A DNA stretch of 64,000 nt, from assembly GCA_965214995.1 (NCBI GenBank), contig CBDCCT010000002.1:2728001-2792000 (forward strand). Reading direction: 5' to 3'. The translations under genes were made by a program, and so were the position numbers. Positions 16,621-25,698 of the stretch are shown piece by piece. Under the pieces are notes generated by a model, which made no database searches, was not told the DNA's origin, and worked only from the letters and a program-made list of their open reading frames with translations. The stretch comes from CBDCCT01 sp965214995. Lineage in GTDB: Bacteria; Deinococcota; Deinococci; Deinococcales; Trueperaceae. Numbering within the stretch: the stretch's first letter is position 1; the number at the start of each line of letters is the position of its first letter.

Positions 16621-17406
16621 CTAAACCGCCGTATGCTCACCCGCAGCGCCCACACTAAAAGCTTGCGTCGGCTCTTCCGACTCTCCCAAACCGCTTTCCA
16701 GATACTGCACGCCCGCGACGTAAACGAGCAACCACTGCACCGATGAGAGCACGTTGTAAACCATGTCCGGGTTGTAGAACTCGGGCAAACGCGTATAGAG
16801 GATGTCCGCCAAGAACCAGGCGAAGGTGGCGAAGCTGAGCAGGAGAAAGGGGCGGGTGAGACGCCCTTCCGCCTTTGAGAACCAGAGCGCGGCGGCGGGC
16901 AACATGAGCGCGGCGCTAAAAAATGTCGTGACGTTGTCTGCAACCGCGATGCCCAGCTCGAAACTCAAGACGAAGCCGAGGGTTAGCGCGACGATAAAAA
17001 CGACCGCCGCGACCAGCCCGGCGAGCTGAGCGATGAGCTCGATGAATATAGCGCCCCTGAGCCGCCGGTACACGATGAAGATAGCGACCGAGAGCGCGTA
17101 GGCCCAGGGCACGGCCTCGAGCGTCCACACCACCGCGCCGAGAAACTCCAAAAACACGGGCAACTGACCGGCGAGGCTGCCGTAAACCCAGGCGAGGTTG
17201 GCGACCGTCGTGACGAGGGCCGCGCCCGAGAGCGCGTAAAGGCCGCGCTGCCAGCGTAACCCCCCGGCCTTGCGGCTGAGGCGCAGAAGCGCGACGAAGG
17301 TGAGGCCCATGAGCAGGGTGTAGCCAAGTTCCCCGAACAAAGAGGGCAACACGCCCGCCATGACGAGCAAACAGAAGCCGATAACGAGAGCGAACGCAGC
17401 TTTCAT
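16621..17406 (-). CDS. Polytopic membrane protein coupled to the GGDEF-EAL gene
   Basis: A 261-residue protein with 7-8 predicted membrane spans and a short acidic C-terminus; no family recognised with confidence. Conserved-looking segments are WTLEAVPWAYALSVAIFIVYRR and FLADILYTRLPEFYNPDMVYNVLSSVQW. The last of these resembles the membrane sensor halves of some cyclic-di-GMP proteins. Its ATG overlaps the stop of the GGDEF-EAL gene (17403-17406), so they are made together. A role as its membrane sensor partner is an inference from the coupling. Confidence 0.65.
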   Translation of the reverse strand: MKAAFALVIGFCLLVMAGVLPSLFGELGYTLLMGLTFVALLRLSRKAGGLRWQRGLYALSGAALVTTVANLAWVYGSLAGQLPVFLEFLGAVVWTLEAVPWAYALSVAIFIVYRRLRGAIFIELIAQLAGLVAAVVFIVALTLGFVLSFELGIAVADNVTTFFSAALMLPAAALWFSKAEGRLTRPFLLLSFATFAWFLADILYTRLPEFYNPDMVYNVLSSVQWLLVYVAGVQYLESGLGESEEPTQAFSVGAAGEHTAV

Positions 17407-20141
17407 GAGAGAATCCTTTCGGTACCTTCTATGGTTTTTTGAGCCGTGATGTCTTGGGCGGACCCCTCGAGCGCAAGCCGAACAACCTCGGACATGGGGG
17501 CGGGCCTGGAAAACAGGTAGCCTTGGCCGTAAGGACAGGAGAAGTCACGAAGGAGCCCGAGCTCATCCACGGTCTCGATGCCCTCGGCGACGAGGTTGAG
17601 CGACAGGGTTCTGGCTAAGGATACGATGGTGCCGACTATTTCGCGCGTGCGCTCGTCTTCGCTCATGTTCTGGATAAACGAGCGGTCTAGTTTGAGGACG
17701 TCGATGGGCAGGTTTTGGAGGTAGGTGAGAGACGAGTAGCCGGTGCCGAAGTCGTCCATGACGATTTGCACCCCCAGCGCCCTGAGTTCCTCGAGGGGGC
17801 TCAGCACGCTGCTTGTGCTCTCAATCACGGCGGTTTCGGTTATCTCGAGCTTGAGCCGCCGGGGGTTCAGCGCCGTCTTGAGAAGGATGCTTTTCACGTC
17901 GCCGACGAGTTCGGGTTGCAGGAGCTGTCGGCTCGACAAGTTCACGCTGACGGTGAACGCCTCGTCCAGTTCGGGGTGGGCGGCCAGCGTCCGGCACGCT
18001 TCTTCCAACACCCACAGGCCGATGGGCACGATGAGCCCCGAGTCTTCCGCGGCGGGGATGAACTCGGCGGGCGAGACGAAGCCGCGCTCGGGGTGGTGCC
18101 AGCGCAGCAGCGCCTCCGCCCCGGTCACCGCGCCGCTCCTCAAGTTGACGATGGGTTGGTAGTGCAGATAAAGCTCGCCGTTCCCGAGGGCGCGCCGCAG
18201 CTCGGTCTCTAAGCGGTGCGTCGCCAAGGCGTCCGCCAACATCCGCTCGTCGTAGTAAAGGTGCGCCGCGCCGCCCCGTTTGGCCTCGTACATCGCCGCG
18301 TCCGCGCGCTCCAACACCATTTTAGGATCCTCGCACGCCAGGAGATCTTCGACCACCCCGATGCTCACGCTCGTGTAGAGCTCTTCGCCCTCCAAGTCGA
18401 AACGCTCCGCGACCCGGCGCTCGATACGCGCGACCACCGACGCGACCCCCTCGGCGGGCGTCTCGCTCAAGAGCACGACGAACTCGTCGCCGCTGAGCCG
18501 CGCCACCAGGTCGTCGCCGCGCACGCAGCTCTGCAGCCGCGCCGCGAGCTCGAGCAAAAGCAAGTCGCCCACGGCGTGCCCCAGGCTGTCGTTCACGAAC
18601 TTGAAGCGGTTCACGTCCATAAAGAGTAGGGAGGCGTGCGCCCGGCCGAAGCGCGTGTCGCGCCCGAAAAGCTCTTCCAGACGCCCCTGGAGCATGAGCC
18701 GGTTGGGCAGACCCGTCAGCGGGTCGAAAACGCCCCGCGTCGAGATGTCGGTCAGCGAGCCCGCTATCCTCTCGGGAACGCCCGCGGCGCTGTATACGGT
18801 TTTGCCGCGCACCAACACCCACAAGTAGCCCCCGGTTTTCGTCTGGAGCCGGTGTTCGTCCTCGAAAAACTCGTTTCCGCCCGCGATATGCGCTTCCAAC
18901 TTCTGCCGCACGCGCGGTTCGTCGTCCGGATGTACGCGCGCTTGCCACGTGTCGGTCGTGCCGACCTGATCGTCCTCGTCAGAGCCGAGCAGCTTGAACC
19001 AGCGCGAGGAGTAGTACACCTCGCCGTTCGTCAGGTTCCAGTCCCACAGCCCGTCGTTGACGCCCTCGGCCACCACGCTGTAACGCGCTTCGCTTTTCTC
19101 GAGCCGGCGAAAGCTTGTCTGTAGGGCCTCGAGCAGCCCGTTGATGTGGCCGCCGAGCTGCGCGATTTCGTCGACGCCGACGACTTCGATGCGCCCGTTT
19201 AGGTCGCCGCGCTGCGTCGCCTGGTTCACCCAGCGGCTTAGGTGCGTCAGCCGCGCGAGCAGCAAGCGCTCGACAAAAAGAAGCGTCAACACGCCGAACG
19301 CCAGGCTGATGGTGACGAGGAGGAGGACGAGCGCGCCCGCCCCCCTGACGCCGTGACGGTAAAGCGCGCGCGGGTGGCTGACGACGACCTGGAGGGGGGC
19401 GCTTCCTGCGAGCATGGGCAACGCCCCGCTCACCCGAACCGTGTCCTCGGCGACATCGACTGGGGGCGTGTTTGGGGAGGTCGCCCCCGCCAAAAGCGAG
19501 GCTTCGACCAACGTGTCCGCCTCGAGCCCGCTCACAAAGGCGGCGTCTAGGTAACGCACGGCCAAAAACGTCCCGTTGACCTCGCCGCCCCCGAACGACA
19601 CGGGCGCGGTCACGACCTGCGCCGGGCCCTCCGGCAGGACGACGTACCCCGCCTCGTCCACGGGGGTACGGGCGCTGCTAAACAAAAAGGGACGCCCCAA
19701 CAGCGCGTCAAGCGTGGGGCCGTCTACGGGCACCGCCTCTTCCAGGGCGGCGTCGTAAGCTGCGGCGTAGACGAGCGACCTTTGCAGGTCGGTAATAAGC
19801 AGCACGTCAGCGTCAAAAGTCTCAAAAACGTAAGCGCCCAAATTTTCCTCAGCGTAAGCCGGGTTCTGCGTGGCGACGAACTCGAAGGTGTCGTCCCAGA
19901 AAGCCCAATCGCGCACCAAGATTTGCAGGCTCGAGAGCGCGCCCTGCAAGCTCTTCTCAACCCGCGCCAGGTCCTTTTCCGCCTCGCGCACCTCCGCCTC
20001 GGACACGGCCTTGACGGAAAACGCCCAGATAATGACGGCGAGCGTCACCACGAGCCCGGCGAGAACGACCCCGACCGCAACCCCGATACGAAGTCGCAGA
20101 CTCACGCCCGCACCCCGGAAGGCGTTACGGCCCCGAACCAC
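17403..20141 (-). CDS. Membrane-anchored cyclic-di-GMP protein: CHASE4-like, HAMP, PAS, GGDEF, EAL
   Basis: A 912-residue signalling protein. A membrane span at about 15-40 is followed by a large extracytoplasmic sensor (to about 285, CHASE4-like: VRDWAFWDDTFEFV). A second span and HAMP follow (to about 345), then PAS/PAC (about 350-470, ending IAGSLTDIS). The GGDEF domain has its active-site loop as SGDEF at 550-554, and the EAL domain has EALLRW from E676 and DDFGTGYSSL later. SGDEF is used by some active cyclases, so either activity may survive. The EAL core looks intact. The start may be the GTG at 20141 or a later GTG near 20105. Confidence 0.85.
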   Translation of the reverse strand: MVRGRNAFRGAGVSLRLRIGVAVGVVLAGLVVTLAVIIWAFSVKAVSEAEVREAEKDLARVEKSLQGALSSLQILVRDWAFWDDTFEFVATQNPAYAEENLGAYVFETFDADVLLITDLQRSLVYAAAYDAALEEAVPVDGPTLDALLGRPFLFSSARTPVDEAGYVVLPEGPAQVVTAPVSFGGGEVNGTFLAVRYLDAAFVSGLEADTLVEASLLAGATSPNTPPVDVAEDTVRVSGALPMLAGSAPLQVVVSHPRALYRHGVRGAGALVLLLVTISLAFGVLTLLFVERLLLARLTHLSRWVNQATQRGDLNGRIEVVGVDEIAQLGGHINGLLEALQTSFRRLEKSEARYSVVAEGVNDGLWDWNLTNGEVYYSSRWFKLLGSDEDDQVGTTDTWQARVHPDDEPRVRQKLEAHIAGGNEFFEDEHRLQTKTGGYLWVLVRGKTVYSAAGVPERIAGSLTDISTRGVFDPLTGLPNRLMLQGRLEELFGRDTRFGRAHASLLFMDVNRFKFVNDSLGHAVGDLLLLELAARLQSCVRGDDLVARLSGDEFVVLLSETPAEGVASVVARIERRVAERFDLEGEELYTSVSIGVVEDLLACEDPKMVLERADAAMYEAKRGGAAHLYYDERMLADALATHRLETELRRALGNGELYLHYQPIVNLRSGAVTGAEALLRWHHPERGFVSPAEFIPAAEDSGLIVPIGLWVLEEACRTLAAHPELDEAFTVSVNLSSRQLLQPELVGDVKSILLKTALNPRRLKLEITETAVIESTSSVLSPLEELRALGVQIVMDDFGTGYSSLTYLQNLPIDVLKLDRSFIQNMSEDERTREIVGTIVSLARTLSLNLVAEGIETVDELGLLRDFSCPYGQGYLFSRPAPMSEVVRLALEGSAQDITAQKTIEGTERILS

Positions 20142-20280
20142 ATTTTTGTAAGCCCCAAACGTCGTGTTGCCCTCATGGCGTTAGGGTAAACGGTGAGGTC
20201 TTACAAAAATCTTAAGCGACCGCTCCAAAACCGGCCCCGTCGTAGTCGTACAGCGTGTGAGACGCGCCCGCCCCAAAACA

Positions 20281-20305
20281 TGAAAAGAGCCCCGCTGAGG
20301 GGGCT
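20281..20305 (-). terminator. Intrinsic terminator downstream of the subtilase gene
   Basis: AGCCCC/GGGGCT arms at 20288-20305. On the minus strand they are followed by CTTTTC. It lies about 90 bases after the stop of the S8 peptidase gene. The rest of the 255-base gap to the GGDEF gene has no ORF or repeat I can support. Confidence 0.6.
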
Positions 20306-20396
20306 CGAGCCTTCAAAGCGCTACCGAAACCTAACCGCCACTATGAATACTTTTACCTTGAGTCGTGGGTTACGCCAGCATCAACCGAAAAACCCT

Positions 20397-22298
20397 CTAC
20401 AGCCCACACGCCTCCAACGCACCTGCAACGTTGAGCAGGCCCGCACCGACTTCCGCTTGGCTAAAGGGTAGGGTCTGGGCTCCCTCCTCGATACACGCCT
20501 GAATCTGCGCGGGGGAGAGGCCCGCGTCCGCCTCTCGCAGAATCGCCATCGTCCCGGCAACGAGCGGCGTCGAGAAGGAGGTGCCTGAGAAGATGGCTAA
20601 ATCGCTGCTCGGACCGCCAGCGGGTCCGGGTATCCCACTCACGAGGCTCACGCCCGGCGCGGCGACGTCGAGGTAGTCGCCCCTGGTGCTAAAGTCCGCC
20701 GGAAACCACGCACCCGTCGCACCCGCGCCCGCACACACGTCGTCAATCGTAAGCTCCTGCCCGCCGATGGAGAAGCTCTCGATGGGCCCGCCTAGCGTGA
20801 GCAGCCCCTCTTCCGTCGGCAAAACGCTCACCGAAACCGCTACCCCGCCCACCGTCTCGCCGTCTAGCTCGAAGAGGCTCCCCAAGTTGCGGAAGTCGCC
20901 GTTAACCTCGAGATTGATGTTGCCGCCGAACTCGCCGAAGCGGAGGGTCAGAAGCTCGAGCGTGCCGCCAAAGTCGAAGTCGAGGTTGACGTTCCCCATA
21001 GACAGGGCGTTGCCTCCTCCACCCCCCTCGACGGTGACCGCCCCTTCCGCAAAGGGTTCACCGTTCGAGAAGATAAAAGGCTCCACGCTCACTCGAGCCG
21101 GCCCGGACGTAAAGGCGTCGCCGACTTCGTAAAAGCTGCCCACCTGGAGGTCGTCAAAGCTCGCGCACTGCGCCACCGCCGCCACCGCCATAAGGCCGCC
21201 CAAGTCATGCGCGGCGGGGTAGTGGCGCGGCGAGCCCGTCTCCCCTTGGTTGCCCCCGGAAGCGGCCACAGACGTTCCGTTGTCGATGGCTGCACCGAGA
21301 AGCGCCTCGATAATCTCCGACGGATTATCGCCGCCCAAGCTCAGGTTCATCACGAGCGCTTCGGGACCGCCCGGCGCGTTCTCGAGCGCCCAGCACCCGC
21401 CCTTGATGATGTTGCTCGCCAGACACACGCCGTTCTCGCAGACCTTGACGGGGAGCACCAAAGCTTCAGGCGCAACGCCTAACGTGTTCCCGGCGGCGAG
21501 CACGGCCACGGGCGTGCCGTGAGGGTCGGTATCCACAGTGTCGGTGTTATCAGCTATAGCGTTGTAACCTTCCAATAAACGCCCCTGAAGCTCAACGTGT
21601 TCTGAAACCCCGGAGTCGAGCACCGCAATCGTCACGCCCTCGCCACCAAGCCCAAGCTCGAAGGCTGCGCCAGCGCGAATTGCTGCAAGGTGGTCTGTTT
21701 GTCCACCACCATGTGAACTTATTCCATCAATTCCTGAAGGAATTGCGATGCCCGCTTCCTCCAACTCTTCCAACTCTTCAAGAGCCTGACCCAAAGGCAC
21801 ATCGCCAATATCAATAATCCCAAGCTCCCCAGAACAAGGTCCTATGTCACCCGCAAGCGAGGAAAACTCTACAAGTTCAAATCCTCGCTGCCTAAGAAAC
21901 TCTCTAAGTGCGCCTACATCAATGGCGGTTTGTCCCAGAGGTGGTTCCAGAATTACCATCACACGGTCTGGCACAACGTCATCCCCGAGCACGCCGAGCG
22001 TTTGACTCGAGGAGGCTTCGTCTTCCAGCAAAACCAGCACCTCTTGAGGACCGCTCTTCACCTCCTCGGGCACTGTGAAGACAAGCGTGTTGCTACTTGC
22101 CACCTGCGGGTCAACTTCGGTGCCTCCTACAAGAACACGTGCGCTCGCGGCTTCATCTGCGGAGAGGGTTGCCGTGACCTCTTCGCCACGCTGTGCGCGC
22201 TCAGGCGAGAGCGTGACCTCGAAGTCGTCCCCATCAGGCACAACGGGACAATCACAGCAGCCGACGAGTAGGAAGAGCAAAACCAGAATCCAACGCAT
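20397..22298 (-). CDS. Lipoprotein subtilisin-like serine protease (S8)
   Basis: A 633-residue exported protease. A lipoprotein signal ends in LVGC with C14 as the lipidated residue. An Ig-like/propeptide region runs to about 215. The catalytic triad is D228 (AVLDSG), H260 (DPHGTPVA) and S574 (SGTSFSTP), with oxyanion N350 (ASGGN). A glycine-rich insertion of roughly 150 residues (about 380-535) lies between N350 and S574 and looks like a small beta-domain. A GGAGG ribosome binding site precedes the ATG. The triad is complete, so it should be active at the cell surface. Confidence 0.9.
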   Translation of the reverse strand: MRWILVLLFLLVGCCDCPVVPDGDDFEVTLSPERAQRGEEVTATLSADEAASARVLVGGTEVDPQVASSNTLVFTVPEEVKSGPQEVLVLLEDEASSSQTLGVLGDDVVPDRVMVILEPPLGQTAIDVGALREFLRQRGFELVEFSSLAGDIGPCSGELGIIDIGDVPLGQALEELEELEEAGIAIPSGIDGISSHGGGQTDHLAAIRAGAAFELGLGGEGVTIAVLDSGVSEHVELQGRLLEGYNAIADNTDTVDTDPHGTPVAVLAAGNTLGVAPEALVLPVKVCENGVCLASNIIKGGCWALENAPGGPEALVMNLSLGGDNPSEIIEALLGAAIDNGTSVAASGGNQGETGSPRHYPAAHDLGGLMAVAAVAQCASFDDLQVGSFYEVGDAFTSGPARVSVEPFIFSNGEPFAEGAVTVEGGGGGNALSMGNVNLDFDFGGTLELLTLRFGEFGGNINLEVNGDFRNLGSLFELDGETVGGVAVSVSVLPTEEGLLTLGGPIESFSIGGQELTIDDVCAGAGATGAWFPADFSTRGDYLDVAAPGVSLVSGIPGPAGGPSSDLAIFSGTSFSTPLVAGTMAILREADAGLSPAQIQACIEEGAQTLPFSQAEVGAGLLNVAGALEACGL

Positions 22299-22340
22299 GA
22301 ACCACCTCCGAAAAGTATGCCCGTGGGCGTGAAACCTAGA

Positions 22341-24731
22341 CTATGCGCTGCCCCCTGACCGCTGCCTGAACGGGTGATTTTTGGGAAGTTCTACTCTAAG
22401 GTTTTCAGCAATAGCATGTTGTCCAGCGTCTTCCAAAATCTTCAAAGCTTCTTCCCAAGCTTCTAAATCCTCAGTAAGCTCAGCAAGATTTCCCAACACT
22501 GTGCCCAACATCTCATGTTCTCCTGCCTGCTGAGCAATCTTTAAAGCTCTTCGATACGCCTCCTCAGCATTCATCCTACTACCTTGCTGATGGTAAACCC
22601 AGCCCAAATTATTTAGAAGACGGATTAGAGTATCAGTTGCTCCAATCTCTTTAGCAAGAGCAATAGCCTCTTGATAAATATTCGTAGCGGCTTCTAAGTC
22701 TCTATGACGCTCATATTCAATCCCCAAGTTGAGAAGCACTCGAGCCCGAAGAATCAAGTTATCTCCCGCAGCCTCGAGCGCTTCCTGGTACGTCTTCTCA
22801 CTATCCTCTTTCAACCAATACTGAGCTATCCCCAAATTATTCAGTGCGTCCGCCCACCGCGCCCTACTCCCCTGCGCCTGCCAAAGCGCCGCCGCCCGCC
22901 TAAAATACTTCGCCGCCTCTTCATATTCTCCCCGGTAACGCGCCTGATGCCCCAACGTGTTCATCGCCTCGGCTCGAGCCTCCAGACTGCCTTCTAGCGC
23001 CCCCTCCGCCGCCACCTTCGCCTCCTCCGGCTTCCCAAGCCGGTAGAAGAGGACGCTCTTGAGCGCCAGCACCTCGGGCGTGTCAACAAGCTCTTTGGCG
23101 CACTCGAACGCCTCCTGATACCGCCCTGAGCGCTCCAACGCCCGCACCTTGAGAAACACCACCGCCCTGGAATCCGGCGCGTCCTCCAACACCTCAAAAG
23201 CCCGCTGCGGAAAACCGCGCTTGAGGTGTTCGTCCGCCCAGGCCAGATACGCCTCCGCCGCCTTGGGCGTGTCCTCCTCCGTCCAGAGGTGCCGTGAGCG
23301 CGCGAAGAGGGGGAAAGCTTCGAGGTCGCTCAGCACGCGGGCGAGGCTGAGGCATAAGGGGCCGAGCTTGGTGGGGCGCGCGTCTAAATACTCCTGCGCC
23401 GCCTGCCGCACCCGCACCTGTCCGGAGGGCTCGACAAAGCCCGCCGCGAGGAGGTCTTCCAACGCGCGGGCGGTCACGGCGGCCTCGAGCCGGAGCGCGC
23501 GGCGCACGAGGGCGGGGTCGGGCGCGTCGAGGAGCGCCAGGGCGAGGTAGACGTCGCGGGCTTCGGGCGAGAGCGCGTCTAGGCGGGTCTCGAGCGCGCC
23601 CTCCAGAGGCTCATCACGCATGTAAGCTTCGACCAAGGCGGGCAAGCCTTGCGTCTTTTTCCAGGCGTCGGGCTCCAACGCCTCTTTGGGGACGGGGCCG
23701 AGCTCGAGCCGCACGTCCACGGGAAAAGGCGGGCTCTCGCGCGAGGTGATGACGACGCTCGCGCGGGGGCGCAGCTCTCTAAGGCGCACGAGCACCTGCT
23801 GGCTGGCTTCGTCGATACGGCTCCAGTTGTCAAAGAGCCAGCGGCCCTCGAGCTTGAGCAGGCGTTGCAGGATGGCCCCCTCGCCCTCCCCCAGCGCGGA
23901 GCCGACGAGGGGCTCCAGGGTCGCGTAGGGCAGCCCCGAGCGGCCATAAAGAAGGGTGCCCGCGAGACTTTTTAAGAGCGCCGTTTTGCCCATGCCCGGC
24001 CCGCCGCCCACCCAGGCCCACTCGCCCGGCGCGAGCTCGCCGAGGCGGGCGCTTTCCCTCCCGCGGCCCACGAGCACGCGCTGCAAAAGCGCGCGCGACT
24101 CGTCGCGGGAGAGGGTTAGGTCGATGTCGAAGCCCGCGGCCTCGTCGCGGACGGCGGCGGCGAGGGGGTTCTCGCCCGCCTGGAGGAGGAGGTAGAGGCG
24201 GGTGAGGTCCTCGGGCTCGTATTCGGGGGCGCCCTCGAGGGCGTGCGCCGTTTCCGCCCCGCGCGCCGCCCGCCCGAAATGCCCCGCCGCGGCCTCGCTC
24301 TCGGCGAGCGTGAGGAGGCCGCGCTGCATCCGCCCGGCCAGGCTTTCACGCTTGGCGTAGACCCACTCCTCGAGCTCGGCGCTCCAGTCGGGCAGGTACG
24401 CGCCTTGGAGAAAGGGGCCTTTATAAAGCGCACGCGCCTTTTCGACGTCGCCGGACTCGAGCGCGCTCACAAACTCGGCCGCGTCTGTTTCGACCCCCGC
24501 CCAGGCGCGCAGCTCGTCGGCCTCAGCCGCCCCCGCCAGTCCTTTGCGGAGCCTCGTCAGCGCGGCCGAGAGGCTGTTCATGGGGTTGCTGGCCCCGGGC
24601 CAGAAAAGTTCGGCTAAGTGGCGGCGCTCCTTCGGCCCTTCAAGCGCGAGGTAAGAGAGAAGTAGAAGAGGCTTGACGCGCCCGAAGGAAGCGTTCTCGA
24701 GAGAGAGGCCGCCCAGGGTGAGGAGGCGCAT
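22341..24731 (-). CDS. SARP/BTAD-type regulator with NTPase and TPR domains
   Basis: A 796-residue regulator. The N-terminus (about 1-90) resembles a truncated SARP winged helix, with HLAELFWPGASNPMNSLSAALTRLRKGL. A bacterial transcriptional activation (BTAD) helical domain follows at about 90-190. A STAND-like NTPase has Walker A GGGPGMGKT at 242-250. The C-terminal third is TPR repeats, with several A-x-Y-x-x-A motifs such as AEEAYRRALKIAQQAGEHEM. Codon use in the last ~170 residues is visibly more AT-rich than in the rest. TAGAAT sits 6 bases before the ATG. The target genes are unknown; two small genes follow on the other strand. Confidence 0.82.
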   Translation of the reverse strand: MRLLTLGGLSLENASFGRVKPLLLLSYLALEGPKERRHLAELFWPGASNPMNSLSAALTRLRKGLAGAAEADELRAWAGVETDAAEFVSALESGDVEKARALYKGPFLQGAYLPDWSAELEEWVYAKRESLAGRMQRGLLTLAESEAAAGHFGRAARGAETAHALEGAPEYEPEDLTRLYLLLQAGENPLAAAVRDEAAGFDIDLTLSRDESRALLQRVLVGRGRESARLGELAPGEWAWVGGGPGMGKTALLKSLAGTLLYGRSGLPYATLEPLVGSALGEGEGAILQRLLKLEGRWLFDNWSRIDEASQQVLVRLRELRPRASVVITSRESPPFPVDVRLELGPVPKEALEPDAWKKTQGLPALVEAYMRDEPLEGALETRLDALSPEARDVYLALALLDAPDPALVRRALRLEAAVTARALEDLLAAGFVEPSGQVRVRQAAQEYLDARPTKLGPLCLSLARVLSDLEAFPLFARSRHLWTEEDTPKAAEAYLAWADEHLKRGFPQRAFEVLEDAPDSRAVVFLKVRALERSGRYQEAFECAKELVDTPEVLALKSVLFYRLGKPEEAKVAAEGALEGSLEARAEAMNTLGHQARYRGEYEEAAKYFRRAAALWQAQGSRARWADALNNLGIAQYWLKEDSEKTYQEALEAAGDNLILRARVLLNLGIEYERHRDLEAATNIYQEAIALAKEIGATDTLIRLLNNLGWVYHQQGSRMNAEEAYRRALKIAQQAGEHEMLGTVLGNLAELTEDLEAWEEALKILEDAGQHAIAENLRVELPKNHPFRQRSGGSA

Positions 24732-24737
24732 GGGGCC

Positions 24738-24743
24738 ATTCTA
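24738..24743 (-). promoter_or_regulatory. -10 box of the BTAD regulator gene
   Basis: TAGAAT on the minus strand, 6 bases before the ATG at 24731, with no ribosome binding site. Confidence 0.45.
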
Positions 24744-24890
24744 GCGCACTTTTTCATCGCCCGTTCATCTTCTGCCTCAGCACGTCGTCGGCCGGGTACC
24801 GGTCAGGCTCCGGTCAGGCAGGGCGAGGCAAGCTAAGGCGGTGCGAGACCGTAGGATTCTGGACGGGTTGTGACCTCGAGAGGAAGCGCC

Positions 24891-25352
24891 ATGCCTAGCT
24901 GTGGACCGGTTACGGAAGTCGCCAAGGAGATGTGGGCGGCGCTCGAGCGGGGCGAAACGGCGGACGCTGCGTGGGACGTTCTTAGAGGGAGGGGGAACGT
25001 GCGGCGGCTCGAGCCGGGCCGCACCCTCGCGGACCGCCTGGAGCGCACCGAGAGCCGCCTCTTCGTCCTCCCCGCCCCGCTCGAGGCCGAGGTCACGCTC
25101 GAGCTGGAAAAGCTGGGAGGCTGGGCGCGGGCGGTTTTCAGCGTCTGCACCACCGACCGCAACCTGCAAGTCACCCCGCTGTGGCGCGTGACGCTCGCGG
25201 GCGGGCGCAACCGCCGCGGGCGCTTTGTCAAGACGTTGGGCGCGCGAGGGATCTTATCCGTCTATGTCGAGGTCGAGAGCGCGGTGTATGGGCTCGAGTA
25301 CGCCCTCACGCTGCGAAGCGTGGGGCCTGGTCAGGGCCCGGTCAGGGCGTGA
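24891..25352 (+). CDS. Conserved hypothetical protein beside the BTAD regulator
   Basis: A 153-residue protein of unknown function. The frame opens at 24870, but AGAGGAAG (24879-24886) serves the ATG at 24891 (MPSCGPVTEVAKEMW). It has a helical N-terminal half with an L-E-R-T-E-x-R core. A beta-rich C-terminal half (LEAEVTLELEKLGGWARAVFSV...TPLWRVTLAGG...ILSVYVEVESAVYGLEYALTL) looks like a beta-sandwich of the type that binds ligands or partners. No signal peptide. It forms a likely operon with the next gene. Confidence 0.65.
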   Translation: MPSCGPVTEVAKEMWAALERGETADAAWDVLRGRGNVRRLEPGRTLADRLERTESRLFVLPAPLEAEVTLELEKLGGWARAVFSVCTTDRNLQVTPLWRVTLAGGRNRRGRFVKTLGARGILSVYVEVESAVYGLEYALTLRSVGPGQGPVRA

Positions 25353-25389
25353 GGCCCATCCTTATGAAGAGGAATGAAGAGGAGGAACC

Positions 25390-25698
25390 ATGACACGCCC
25401 AAACAACCTGTACATTCTCGACGTTTGGAACGACACCAAGAAAGACGGTCGTGAGACAAATGATGGTGAGACAAAGGGCGAGGCGCAGACCTGGCGGGCC
25501 TCGCTGGAAAACGTGCACACGCAGGAGCGGCGGCAGTTTGGCAGCCTTGAAGGTCTCTCGGCCTTTTTGGCTGGTCTCTTGCCGCTCGAGGAGGCGGGTG
25601 AGGACCCCCCCAAGCTACGCCGTCCGCGTCCCCATCAGCGTGTTCAGGCTCCGTTGGGGGCGCGCGTGGCAGCCTTTGGCTCGGAGGAGACGATATGA
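25390..25698 (+). CDS. Small protein with SLEGLSAFL tail, family seen near BTAD regulators
   Basis: A 102-residue hypothetical protein. The segment TWRASLENVHTQERRQFGSLEGLSAFLAGLL matches, from memory, a pattern common in small actinobacterial and Deinococcota proteins next to BTAD/SARP genes: a W-x-x-S-L-x-x strand, x-R-x-x-F, and an S-L-x-x-L-x-x-F-L helix. A GAGGAGGAA ribosome binding site precedes the ATG. Its last codons overlap the start of the broken peroxidase gene (25695). Confidence 0.6.
   Translation: MTRPNNLYILDVWNDTKKDGRETNDGETKGEAQTWRASLENVHTQERRQFGSLEGLSAFLAGLLPLEEAGEDPPKLRRPRPHQRVQAPLGARVAAFGSEETI

Noticed and set aside
17403..20141. Inactive GGDEF domain because of SGDEF
   Set aside because: Some cyclases with SGDEF are active, so the change alone does not support calling the domain dead.
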